A DNA stretch of 64,000 nt from Combretum micranthum (Eukaryota; Streptophyta; Magnoliopsida; Myrtales; Combretaceae). Positions 22,901-34,540 of this stretch are shown here, piece after piece. A program made the position numbers and the translations under genes. The DNA is taken from NCBI GenBank assembly GCA_024138025.1, contig JAMXBD010000696.1, positions 372,001-436,000 on the forward strand, given 5' to 3'. The first letter of the stretch is position 1; every line of letters starts with the position of its first letter. The notes below the pieces were generated by a model. The model saw only the letters and a program-made list of their open reading frames with translations, did not search any database and had not been told where the DNA came from.

Positions 22901-25123
22901 CTGCAATCTGCCCCATCAATGGTAATTAATTTTTACTTGACTTAAATCTGGTTTTAAAGTGCCATTCCTTGGCCCTCCAAACCCTGAATATGAAAGCTCT
23001 GTCCAGATTTCTGTGAGGAGACTGCCCTGTGGATGAGAATACAATGAAGCTTTTGGTTCTAGATATTCCATGCTGGCATTTATATGGGGACATTCAGGAT
23101 CGTAACTTAATGGGCTGCTTCTTACACTGCCTCCTAGGTGGTGGTTGGCTGTGTCCCCCTGCCTTGGTGTGGTTGCTGGCTGCCCCTTAGGCTTTTTTGA
23201 ATATTTTTCTTATCTTTATGGATTTATTTTTTTAACTATATAAATATATTTAATAATAGGTGTTTGTTTAATCAATTATTCTAAGCCAATCAGGCAATGG
23301 CATGTGCCGACTTCTAAAGGATTATCTAAGGGAGTTAACAGAAGGATGTGTTCCCATCCATTTTTGAAAGTTTGGTGACTTAAATTTGGGGGAAAAGGTC
23401 AAAGAGGACTCGGAATAGAATAGTAGCCAAATATAAAAGATAAATTTTGTACTTTTCCCTTTCTTTTTCCTCTAAACTACCCATTTACATATTCTGAATT
23501 TGCAAGTCCATTGTTGCAGTGCCAGTAGCAACATTTCTCGTAGCAGTAATGTGTGGCACAGATAAATTGAGGTGGGACGTGTTCTTTAACATGTTGGTGG
23601 TGAGCATCGGTGTTGTCATCTCCTCATATGGGGAAATACATTTCAACATAGTGGGTACTCTTTACCAAGTGACAGGAATTTTTGCTGAAGCTCTTAGGCT
23701 GGTTTTGACACAAGTCCTTTTGCAAAAGAAGGGATTAATGTTGAATCCTATCACCAGCTTGTACTACATAGCTCCATGCAGGTAGATTTTTCTTTTGTAA
23801 ATTATGCTGATGCTCCCATTAATGATTTTTTAAAAATGAAAGAATAAAAGAAGACAGTTCTCCACCGGAGTAGCAAAACCCTCATTTTCCTGAATAGATG
23901 TTACTGTTAAAGCTCTTCTCTAATTGGATACCGACTACCTGCCCATGATAAAAAAAGGGTTATTCGCTGGCTACTGATACATCTTTCATAGGTGTAGCGC
24001 CTGACTGATGGATGAGACTGCTAGTCTTAACTTCCTGAATTTTTTTTTTTTTTTTTCAGTTAGATAACTTCCTGTAAATTTGGTCATTGCTTGTGAGAAT
24101 AAGCTTGTGAACCTGCCATCTTGCTATATTTTAGTATAGATAGCACGGAGTCCAGTTCCTTTAATTTGTTTCTTTTCTATTGCAGTTTTGTTTTCCTCTT
24201 TGTGCCTTGGTATTTGCTGGAGATGCCAGAGATGGAAGTCTCACAAATCCAATTCAATTTCTGGATCTTTTTCTCGAATGCTGTTAGTGCTTTGGCTCTC
24301 AACTTCTCGATCTTCTTAGTTATTGGGCGGACTGGTGCTGTGACAATTCGGGTAGCCGGTGTTCTGAAAGATTGGATCTTGATAGCACTTTCAACTGTTG
24401 TGTTCCCAGAGTCAACAATCACTGGGCTCAATATCATTGGCTATGCCATTGGTAATTTACTTTTTGATTATTATATAATTAAGTTTTGTGCATCTGCTTT
24501 GCTTTTTGTTCATATCGCTTAAACTCATTCAGAAACTGTTTCTCCCATGCAGCTCTTTGTGGTGTTGTCATGTATAATTATATTAAGGTTAGGGATGTCA
24601 AGGCTTCTCAACCACCTCCTGATGGTATTCCTGAAAGAATCCAAAAGGTCAACTTTCTCCCAAGTCCTTTGCTTTGTGGCTTGACGTGATTTTATGTGCT
24701 CGTTTTCAGAGAAATTAGAGTACTTAGTTATTCTCTATTTTTGTTTCCATGTGTGTGCGTTTTGCTTCTGGTCATGCATATGTAATTGAAGCTATTTTGC
24801 TAATGTCTAAGTTAAAAGCAAGATTAACTTGCTTTATGACAATGGAGGAAATTGGTGGGAAATACCATTCTTCTGGCTTGTTTGAAGTGTTGACTGGGTA
24901 TTTTCATTTATTTTTTGTCCGCTTCTTGTACTGATGTATAATGCATTCTCTTATTCAGGACTGGAAGATGGACAAGAAGTCGTCAGATGTATATGTACCC
25001 AGTAAGGACAACGAGGACATTGGAGGAAATAGCGGCAAAAGTCTAGCCTCTGACAGGATTATAGATGAAGAAGCACCTCTTATTTCACCATCAAGGTATT
25101 CAGCTTTAGGACGCACAACCTAG
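19958..25123 (+). CDS. Sugar-phosphate/nucleotide-sugar translocator family protein (TPT/DMT, At3g17430-like)
   Basis: Nine coding exons: 19958-20041, 21584-21691, 21815-21846, 21930-21980, 22387-22448, 23520-23781, 24186-24451, 24553-24647 and 24959-25123. All have GT-AG borders and the phases close, giving 374 residues. The protein starts MITKPLFLTYLYLLVYILL and has about ten hydrophobic helices with no cleavable plastid transit peptide, so it fits the Golgi/ER members of the triose-phosphate-translocator superfamily rather than plastid ones. Features include YNKWVLSPKYFNFPFPITLT (residues ~26-45), AYLHISVAFIQMLKALMPV in the middle, and VLKDW at 259-263. I take the K261-D262 pair as the mark of the plant KD group. 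The hydrophilic tail ends ISPSRYSALGRTT. Length and wording match Arabidopsis At3g17430/At1g48230. The substrate is unknown from sequence. No frameshift or missing exon is seen. Confidence 0.93.
20652..20784. repeat. Inverted repeat able to form a long hairpin in intron 1
   Basis: The arm 20652-20676 (TGCTTTAGTAGATCCTACTT...) is the reverse complement of 20760-20784 with one mismatch in 25. Pairing continues inward with gaps to TTGCC/GGCAA, giving arms of about 37 nt around a ~60 nt loop. It lies within the translocator's first intron and overlaps the left edge of a MITE-like repeat. Confidence 0.8.
20712..21152. repeat. MITE-like insertion in intron 1 of the translocator gene
   Basis: The left end GGGGCCTGTTTGTTTC is answered at the right by AATCCGAACATGCC. 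The interior (repeated 'agata', 'acagataaaaa' words) resembles the Tourist-like copies at 40136, 50906 and 52997. TTT occurs on both flanks. It is non-coding. Confidence 0.5.
22672..22695. repeat. AT dinucleotide microsatellite in intron 5
   Basis: A run of about 11 TA/AT units lies in the intron between coding exons 5 and 6, followed by a TG-rich stretch. It is likely polymorphic. Confidence 0.8.
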
Positions 25124-25900
25124 TGGTAAAGCTGTACAATTCGACTCAACAAGATTTTCCTGTGAAGAGGAGAGAAGAATGGGGAATGGAGAAATTTAGT
25201 CAGAAAGTACGATTTGTGGGAAAATATTCTTTATTTTTTCTGCAAATACATCATATCTTACTCACGAAGGGCTCAGCAACTAAACATTTCTGGTATATTA
25301 AGATGTATTCTATGTCCTAGCTGGCTCTGAGTTTTGCAGATGGTAGCTTAGACAACCCTTTGTGCCAGGGTCGACGAGCGATGAAACATGCTTGGATGTC
25401 CTAATTTGAGGCATAGACATGAACTTTTTATTAATTTGCAGATGAAAGTGAGAAGTGTCCAAATTAAAGGGCCTGTAGAATTTTCTTCAGATAGTGTGTG
25501 GTTATCCATTATATCTTGAGGCAGCTGGCTGCCAACCTCATTATGAAAATTGGAGAACATTAATTCTTAAGGTTTTGGAACCTTGTACGCTTCTCCTCGA
25601 ATTTGAAGCCAGAAAACCTTAATAGCTACCTTTGAATGTCATATTGACAGCCTTAAGGTTATGTCAGTTTTATAACAAGTCCTCTTGTTAATTTCTTCTG
25701 CATTTTTGTGTTTCCGATTTCCCTTTAAGAATGTGCTGACTGCTCAGCCAGCAGTTCTGCAATGAAGCTTTTGTGGTTCTGACAAGTTGTAATCCGGTGT
25801 TAAGGTCTGGAGAACTTGATGAGCTTCATTCTCTCCCAAATCACCATCTATAAAGCTCAGATGTAAATGTTGAATAAATCTGTATCAGATCAGCATTTTT
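25124..25900 (+). other. 3' untranslated region of the translocator gene
   Basis: Sequence after the TAG carries no extended coding frame of interest. An AATAAA signal at 25873-25878 is the best poly(A) signal. An intron inside the 3' UTR is possible (TTTGCAG near 25435) but unproven. Confidence 0.5.
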
Positions 25901-26481
25901 TTTGGTCTTGCTTAACATGTCTGTTGTCATAATTTAATTTCAGTACGATGGTTAACATGCAAAGTACAACAGCCGCAACGTGCCGCAACATGAATGAAAC
26001 TTGTTTTCGTTTCTTCATCAGGATTTAGAGTTCTCAATCTTATTTCAAGGACTTAAAAATTGAGATCAGGAACCTGGTCACCAGAACAAAGTTCTCTAAA
26101 CTAGTAAGCCTAGTGTCATACAATGAGTCATTTGCACAAAATATGGAATACATATTCATATATATAGAAGCCTCACATGGCAGCTGGAGCAAGTCGCACA
26201 GAACGTGGCTTTTCAGCCGTTTGTTGTGTGATACAGAATTTCCTCTGATGCCACCATCCTCAACACGCATGATAAAAAAAATCATAAAGGAAATGGAAAA
26301 AGAAAAAAAGCCTCGCAAATGCTTTACAGTGATTCACATTACACAAAGAAGATGTGCATATAGCAGGAAAGAATACGGGGATAAAATCCTATACAGGCCC
26401 ACAAACCAACTCCGATAGCATCCACATCCAGTCAAGTCGAGTGATTTCTCCCATTTTGGTTGTGGAATGAAAGCAATGATC
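25901..26481. other. Convergent intergenic region between translocator and SNARE genes
   Basis: It contains the 3' flanks of two tail-to-tail genes. The short open frames on both strands here (e.g. 26040-26318 and 26113-26418) overlap each other, lack domains and fall in presumed untranslated sequence. Confidence 0.5.
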
Positions 26482-29400
26482 TCAGTCGATATCCCTCAGA
26501 TACAACAGCCTTCTGGAGGGGGCTGGTGGAGCCAACCCAGGAATGTCTCTTATGTTTTTGTTGTTTGGGTTCACAATCTGAAATTTCAACAATTATCACA
26601 ATGAGCTCAAATATGGTGCCATAGTTTGAGGGAAGATTCGCAGGAAATATGTATACGATCTAGAACTCTAGATGGCACAATGAAATAAATCCACTAAAAA
26701 CCTTTTGAGTCACCAAAGAGTTTCTTACTCCAATTTCAAAGTAAAGGGAGCTCTAATGTAATTACATAACAAATTTCCATGCACCAATTTCCATTTTAGG
26801 TGTCCATATACACTACCTCCAGACAAACAGTTCAATAACCACCCAATTTTGTTTTGTCTCATAGACAATATCTTCTAGTTTTACTAACAAAAAAAAAAAT
26901 ATTCTTACAGTTTTCTATTTCTTAACATTCCAAGATAAAAAAAAAATAAATAAAAATAAGAAACTGAAATAATCAAGTACCTTAACTACGATGATGGCTA
27001 TTACACCCACGACAATGAGTAGAAGGAAAAACATGATACATTTATCTGTTGCTACCTGTTTAAGAGAGGACAACAAGGATGAGTACGCTGAAGATAAAAG
27101 AAAAGCATCTCATATTGCAACTAAAAGATCAAAAACAACAAACCTGTCTGCCAATCTCTTTCACAAGTTGAGAAGCTTTTTTAATAGAGAACTGGATTGT
27201 ATCGAGATCATTTACAATGCGCCCCATTTGCTCAGTCTACACACATTTGACCAGACTATAAAGTAAGCATCGAAGCAGACAACCAAAAGGAAAACAAACA
27301 GGCACTTCTACAGTTTCTCCACAAATCCTAGTTCTATTCTTACTTGACCCTTTAAGGTAGTAGCAGTTTGAGTTCCCACTTCTACAGTTTGCTCAACAAC
27401 CTGTAAAACAATCCTACTATTAGGGAGGAAAGCAAAAGGGCATTTCACCAACATGCACCTGGAAGTGGTCAACAGCAATATACCTTTTTAGAGCGTTCGA
27501 TGACTTGATCTGTCTCATCCATTGTCTTTGTTCCATGATTGATAAGCTCTTGGTTCGTCATAGCTACATCCAGAATTAAATTGGTGAAAAACAAGGTAAT
27601 TCAAAGGAAGTTGGCAGAAAACGAGCTTGGCTTAAGAGAAAGTTTATTGATTGTCAGGCAAGGAGGAAGAGAAGAAAAAAGGCCTGTGTATATAATTCTT
27701 CTAATGGATATGATGCATTACAAAGATAAAAAAACAACATTATTCTTCTCCTGTTTACTTCCATTTGGACAGGTTTGAAGCAAAAGCAACTGATATGTAT
27801 AGACCAACAATTGGCATTCTATTTACACTTAATTTCCTCTAAGCAAGCTTGTTATATTGAAGATCTGTATTTATCATTAAGAGCATAGGCACCCTACAAC
27901 AAGACCAAATTGTAAATCTCAATTTATCTCTGTATAATAAACAGATATACTATCCAAATTAGAAAATTGGTGTCGCAAAATTCCTCTTAAAGCACCACTA
28001 TGAAGTCACAAAAGTGAGACAAACTCCTTCAATATGTTGTGTCAAATGATGTCATTTACAGAGAAGAAAAATGATCCAGTCATTTCCAATTAGATGTCAC
28101 AGCATCAGATGTCAAAAGATCACCTGATGCTACTTGGACATTCTCTTCAGCTGTAGGTTCACTTGCTCCAGCTCCCATATCAAAAAGTTCCAGTTTCTTG
28201 TTACCCAGTGTGTTCATATACCTGCATGCCCATTGTAATTACTATATTATCCTACAACTTGAAGTACTAAAAAAGCCTGTTCACTCCTGAAATCTCATGA
28301 TACAAATTCAGATTTCAAGAATAAAAGTACTCAGAACTCACGTTTTTCTCAAAGCCACGTAGGAATTTAGTTCTTTGATCTGCAAACCAAAGCATTGAAT
28401 CGAATATGGATCAGGCAAAAAATATGAAGTCCATTATAGCATGGACAAGGCAAAATTTCAGCATATCAGTCAATGTGCTAGCAAGTGAAATGCCGAATCA
28501 GAAAATGGAATTACTTAGCCAAATCATGAAAGAAATGAAGAATTGTACAAATGGGCTGCCATTGTGCAAGTAATTAGTCCCGTGTCTTAATATGCGAAAT
28601 CCACAAGGGATGAAGAAGAATAGTAAACTCCTGAATGCATATATATAACTAGACAACCAATCATGAAGGCAGACTCACAAGCCTGCATCTCTCTCTCCCA
28701 TTTTTTGGATAGGATAAAGAGATCTTATTCCGACACAGAGATAAATAGTTTCTGTTACAAATTAAAAGTGAAAAAAAAAAAAAAACTAACCATAGACTGC
28801 TTCACATCATTGAGCTGCTTGTTCACTTCTGGTGGATTCTTCCCTTTCTCATCTTCAATTTCACGATCAAACTCCTTAATTAGCCTGAAACAAGAATATA
28901 TATCTTAGATTTTTGGGGATACTTACTAAAATGTATATTATGTCATTCAAGGCTGTTAAATGAATAGACCATATCAACAAATCTCATAAACAGTCTCACC
29001 ATCCTTTCCTACAACATAAATATAGAGCAGTCTGCGCACCAGTCACATTAGTTGCCTCCAGATGCTACATTTTGCTAAACATTGTAATGCATAAGGAATC
29101 ACTTTTCCATAGGTATCAGAATCGTATCGATTAGTCCTAAGCAGACCTGGGTCCAGCAAATTCTACTTGCACCTTCCATTGATTTTCTTTCACAAAGGAT
29201 ATTGGAACCCATACAAAGTTAACTGTGAAATGCATGCTGGTCGTGTTTTTCTGTGTGTCAAAAAATCAACAGCACAAGAATGTAGAAATAGGTGCACCTA
29301 GGTTTTACCTATTTTTCTGTCCTCAAGTCATTAACAACAATAATTCACTGAGCTGACAACTCCAGATTGTTTAAAAGATTCTAAATCTTAATCAAAGTGT

Positions 29401-32400
29401 TACAAAGATGCTAAAGTTCCATTTCAACTACTGTTTACAAAATTAGCCAGAGTAGAAACAAATCCATGCGGGCGCAAGCATTCACAGTCAGGGGGTTTTT
29501 CTGCATTGCAATTAAACTCAGGTGCTCAGATGCTAAAATAACAGGCACTTACATATCTATAAATTTGGTTGTATGTCTGCTTTACAAAGTACTATATCCA
29601 ACGAAAGCTAATGTTTGAATCCAGCACTTAAGGATGAAGAAATTCAAACATATTTCAGTCCACAAGACACACTCATTTTAATTATTTCCATTTATTGGGG
29701 CCCACATGTGAGGGTAGCGTTAAATAGAATTGCACGCATGAATGCACATACACACATGCCCATATCTGCAAATTTAAGCTTTAGATAAATTGATCTTTCT
29801 CCTAATAATTTATCATATCTTCAAAACATGTGAAAAAAACATCCGTGACTCACCATCCAACTCCCCAGTCTTCAACAAATCAAACAGATGCACCAGCAAA
29901 AAGAATCATTTTGAATACCTATAGCCATCGCCCTCACAATTGTTTCCTGTTTTATTCATGGGCAAGTCCCTAACAACTATCTGCGAAAGCCTATGTATAA
30001 TAGCTCAATATTTGTAATTTTGACACCTAATCCAGCCCCAATATAAGGAAAGCAAAATGAAAGTTGCCTTACCATAAAGAAGGAATAATCGAGCAATGCA
30101 CAGCATCCGCTTTAAAATTTTCATAACAAGATAAGTAGTTGGCATTCAAAACAATTATTAATATCTCCAGAATGTGGCTGTATTTGTTAGCAGTACCTTA
30201 CTCAGATCACTTGCAGAAAATTAATCCAGCTGATGAATTTATTTTTGAAAGAAATGATGCTAATGTGTCTCATACCTCTTGCATTCCCTCATCTTCCCAG
30301 TAAGTTCTTCCAACTGTTTACTTTGCCGATTAGCGTCCTTGATTTTATCAATCTTCTGAAAGCCATTGCTGCATCAGTGAAATATAATTTCTTAGAACCA
30401 GTTAAGCAAGATGTAACAATCAAGGTTATCCACCATATGCAGACATCGGGTGCCATAAGGAGACACAAGTGTATAGAAAGCATTGTACTAAAAATGTAGT
30501 AAGTAGCAAACAGAATATTATAAATGTAGGGAAGCAGCACCAGAAACAGAGGAACAAATAATTGCAAGAATGTCTAACCTATGTGCAAAATCCCAAGAAC
30601 TATGAAATGAAATATCTAAAGATTTTGAAAGGTGAAAGTGACTGGCATAGCCTAAATGTATCATAGCAATACCTACAGTACATCTTAAGTTGCAATGCTC
30701 AAAGAAAAGTGCGATATGTGATCCATCCTCATGAAAAATATAACTGCCAGATACAATACACATGGGCTTTGGGCAAAACACTCGCCATCCCCTAACAAAG
30801 GCGTTAGGTTAGAGTGAAAAGCATATAACGATTCATGTAATTTCAACCACATGCTGGAACAAGATTGGTCAATTCTGTTCTTTCTTCCATTTCTTCTTCT
30901 TCTTCTTCTTCTTTTCATTTTCATTTTTCCCAAAAATGTTACTATCCTTGTAAAAAATCAACTAGCTGCTGTTCTTCACAAGAGAATTTTTCTTCTGATT
31001 TCTGTTTTTTTTTTTTTTTTTAATATCATTATTTATTTATTTACTGGCAACTAGAGGGAATATTTTTTCTGCCCTTTTTTTTTCCACCCCTTCTCAACTC
31101 ACGAGAATATTATGTGCGTGAAGTCAAGAGAGCTCTGATTGTCAACTTTGTTCAGGTCAAGTGTGAGTTTCATTCTAAAAACATGATATGGTAATTACAC
31201 ATCAATAGTCACAGTCACCACTTCATGGCAGATGGCTTGCCAAAAAGGCATGCTCTCAGATTCCATGATGCTACATCCTTTTTCCTAAAAATCCATCCAC
31301 GGCGTTGAACACCAATCATATTGTGGCAGCTCAGAATTTATAAAAGAAATAAAACCATTTCATTGATTTGTACCAATAAAGTCAACTCTATATAGAATCC
31401 GTATGAAAGATCTATCAATTTTTATAATGATGACTCTCTAAATGTTACTAGCCATTACTTGAGCTGATACAAGTTCCTCAGAAACAAATGCAACCAAATA
31501 ATTTTTTCTGCATTTCCTACTCAGGACATCCTTCTCAATACAATTATGCAGAAATACCACCATAAAAATAAAAAGAAGTGGATCGATAAGATCTGACATG
31601 CAACTTGATGAATCCCCACTAAATATCATAAACCAGTGCTGATCATAAACGTACGAACAACTTCCCAAAAATCCATGTTGGAGTTACATATCACATCGAT
31701 CTATTGATAAACCAAACACCACCAGTTTAGCCAACATTTCTATCGTTTGTTTATTTTCAACATAGTGTAGGATAGAAGGTTTGAAACATCACAACTGAGA
31801 CACCAGTAATTATCAGCTCATTAAAGCCATTTCTTAACTTCAATATCTTCCTCACAGCTCTCATTGATTTTGATGAACAAACCCAAACAATTCAGCTTAC
31901 TGATTGTTCTTGCACCAAAGCCACATGATTTTGTATCTCAAATACATTCCACATATTGTACATAATGGACTTCAACTGGATCTTTAATACCAATACCATT
32001 TCCATAAACTCAGCCGTGACTAGAGATGAAGCTTGAAATGACTATACAAATCAATACGTATGATTTCAGCCAGATGCTACTAATCACAGCTCTTAACTAC
32101 CTACCAACCCAGCTCAATTATTTCCTTTTCTGGAGGTTTGCAACACGTGTAACAAAAATTTAGAGTCGTTTAAGTCACAACATGGGCCGTCTTCCCGATT
32201 TCTCATTGATTTTAATGATCAACCCAACAATGAAACCAATGTAGCCGACTCTTTGTTTATGTCCTTTTACTTTCCTTAAACTGAATATGGCATTGCAAAG
32301 TGAATTCCGCACAGCAGACGCCACACTTAAGCTGATGAAATGAACTTGAACCACACCACTTATCTTCAATATAACCTCGATTTCCATAGACGCAAATTGA

Positions 32401-32922
32401 AAATTAAAACTCGGATATAAGAAGGAAACAAAAGAGCTATCAAATCAACCGACGCAGATGCCATCACCAAAACCAATGATTGTCAGTTCATCACGCGGCA
32501 CCACTTAACCTCAATTCCTTCTTTCCATTAGATCAGTGACCAAAACATAGTAATCCAAATCTTCAATGGTCCCGAAACTGCGCAACTATTCTCGAACTCC
32601 CAAATAACAACATAAACAAAAACACCAAACGCATCAAACCCATACTCATTTACTAAAAACCTGAAATCACGCTTTACACAGAGTCACAATTCATCAAAAG
32701 ACCCATCAAATTTCACAAGAAAACAACATTGAAACAACGACTCCGGACCCAACCACTAAAAGATAGAACACCAAACTAACCTATAGTCACAACAAAAAAC
32801 GTAAAAATCGGAACTTTATAAAGAAAATCAAGTTAGGAAAAATACGCGAGAGCTCGAAAGTTGTCACGGATTTCACCGTGGATCTGCTCCATCTGTGGGT
32901 TCATCTGTAAGTCGTCCGCCAT
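26482..32922 (-). CDS. NPSN13: Novel plant SNARE, NPSN13-like (Qb-SNARE)
   Basis: Ten coding exons in transcript order: 32922-32846, 30368-30276, 28884-28791, 28379-28342, 28221-28124, 27563-27484, 27400-27344, 27236-27144, 27055-26981 and 26577-26482. Phases close to give 266 residues, near the usual ~265-270 for the family. The N-terminus MADDLQMNPQMEQIHGEIRD is followed by a helical regulatory region (ANGFQKIDKIKDANRQSKQL...) and the SNARE motif at about residues 155-215 with GTQTATTLKGQTEQM, where Q179 fits the ionic-layer glutamine. The single membrane anchor is CIMFFLLLIVVGVIAIIVV (~216-234). The tail NPNNKNIRDIPGLAPP... is diagnostic of NPSN proteins. NPSN members act in membrane fusion at the cell plate and plasma membrane; for this copy that is inference. 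Intron 1 is 2.5 kb. The gene converges on the translocator gene. Confidence 0.95.
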
Positions 32923-33300
32923 TTTTTGCTGCAATGGGAACCCCAAAATCGGATTTTGAAATCAACCCAATTCAGGACCCCCGGGAAACAAAACACCCTG
33001 TATACTTTTAAATTTAGGGCTCAATTAAAGTAAATTGGTGTATCGATCTGATGATGAAGCTGGGGGTAAAGAAAAATGCGGGAAAAAAATTAAGAAATTT
33101 TTAACCCTAAACGAGTAGGACTCTCTATCCTAATGTGCAAATTCCCACAATATGAAGAGAAAAAAAAAAAAAGAAAAAGAAAAAGAAAAAGAAAAAGGAT
33201 TTAGGAATTAAGAGAGAAAATTTGTTGGAAAATGTTTGGGATTTTTCATATCGACAGAGAGAGAGCGAGAGAGAAGCGGTGATTTGTTGCCTGTTTTCGT
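32923..33300 (-). promoter_or_regulatory. 5' flank of the SNARE gene with purine-rich microsatellites
   Basis: Upstream of the ATG lie an A-rich (GAAAAA)n run at about 33155-33198 and a GAGAGAGAGCGAGAGAGAAG stretch at about 33255-33275. On the transcript strand these are CT-rich, as often found near plant transcription starts. No defined TATA box was called. Confidence 0.4.
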
Positions 33301-34163
33301 TTGGTAATGATGATAGGTTTAGTTTGATTTAAATCTGATTAATTTTATTTTTGGTGTAATTAAGTTATTATGTTGAAGGGCCAAAAAAAAAAAATTTAGT
33401 ACGTTGATATATTAATCTTGCAATAATTTAATAATTTTTTGAGAAGTAGAGTAATGCGGTTACTAAAAATCGGTATATAAATAATTGGATTGCATTTGCG
33501 GCATTAGAGGTTTTGCTAAAGTGCGCAGGTGCACAACAAACCTCAGTGGGCGGTTTGAATTTGGATCATTTGGGATAAAGCGACATATATATTGGTGGCA
33601 ATCACATGCTATGTCACTACAGGAGTTTGGCATCCGGTGTGGATGATAGATATGTATTTTTTAATTTTTCAATAAATTATTTATCAAAAAATACATAAAA
33701 ATAAAATAAAAAATAAAAAAATAACTACAAATCAAATTTTTTTAAATATAAAGTTTAAATACAAATATAAAAAAATTACATGATTAAAATATGATTTTAA
33801 AAACAACATACCATATTCAAGACGTGTTATATCACTAACTTCATTAGAATATATAAGGTTTAGGATCTACTAAATTAACTATATAATGCATAATAATTCC
33901 TCCAAAAGAGTAGCACTATCCAACAAAGAAATGGCTTTAATCCAAATCTACTATGTAATTTATAATTCATAAATACTTGAGGTACTAACACTGCCCCCAT
34001 TGGTAGTTTGATAGTCAACTGTTGTCATAACTTGAAATAAAAAGTCCCAAATGAGTAAACTATGAAGCCTAGTTATAACTATTGCATTATATGCGTGTGT
34101 ATGTCATGGATTGCAATTCACATGCATACCTAAATCCAGAGCAATGAACATTCTAAAAACAAT
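33301..34163. other. Intergenic DNA, nothing recognised
   Basis: AT-rich sequence without a supported gene or a repeat relation to other parts of the window. Confidence 0.4.
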
Positions 34164-34540
34164 TAATGACATGTTTGGTACGTGGGAATGGAATCCCGCG
34201 ATTCCGGCTTCCATTCTCTTTCCCAGTATTTGGAAGCGTTCTAAGAGCCGGAATCGCGATTCCTTGGAATCGACGATTCCGACTTTGAAGAGGATTTCGA
34301 TTCCGCCTTTGAGAAAGGGGAATCGCGATTCCTAGCCATTCTTATTAATTATATGAGTATAATTACTTTTTTTATCCTATCATGTATTAATATTTTGCAT
34401 TTATTACTAAAGGTATTTTTTATAATTATGCTTTTAGCCATTCCATTCCATGTAATCTCCCAAACATAAGAATGGATTTATCATTCCCAAACTCATTCCA
34501 TTCCAATTCAAATCATTTTTGCGTACCAAACGTGACATAA
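34164..34540. mobile_element. PIF/Harbinger-like MITE with TAA duplication
   Basis: TAA at 34164-34166 and 34538-34540 flanks a 371 bp element that begins TGACATGTTTGGTACG and ends CGTACCAAACGTGACA, so the inverted ends differ at only two or three positions. A 3-bp TAA duplication is typical of PIF/Harbinger MITEs. The interior is unusually G+C-rich on the left and contains the perfect palindrome GGAATCGCGATTCC twice (34250-34263 and 34319-34332). The 74-residue frame across it is not a gene. Confidence 0.75.

Noticed and set aside
30233..31054. Several overlapping 70-90 residue frames in the SNARE gene's first intron
   Set aside because: They overlap on both strands, partly shadow exon 2 of the SNARE gene, and depend on CTT/GAA repeats.
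34111..34335. 74-residue frame rich in R, S and I
   Set aside because: It lies across a TAA-flanked MITE and reflects its palindromic words.
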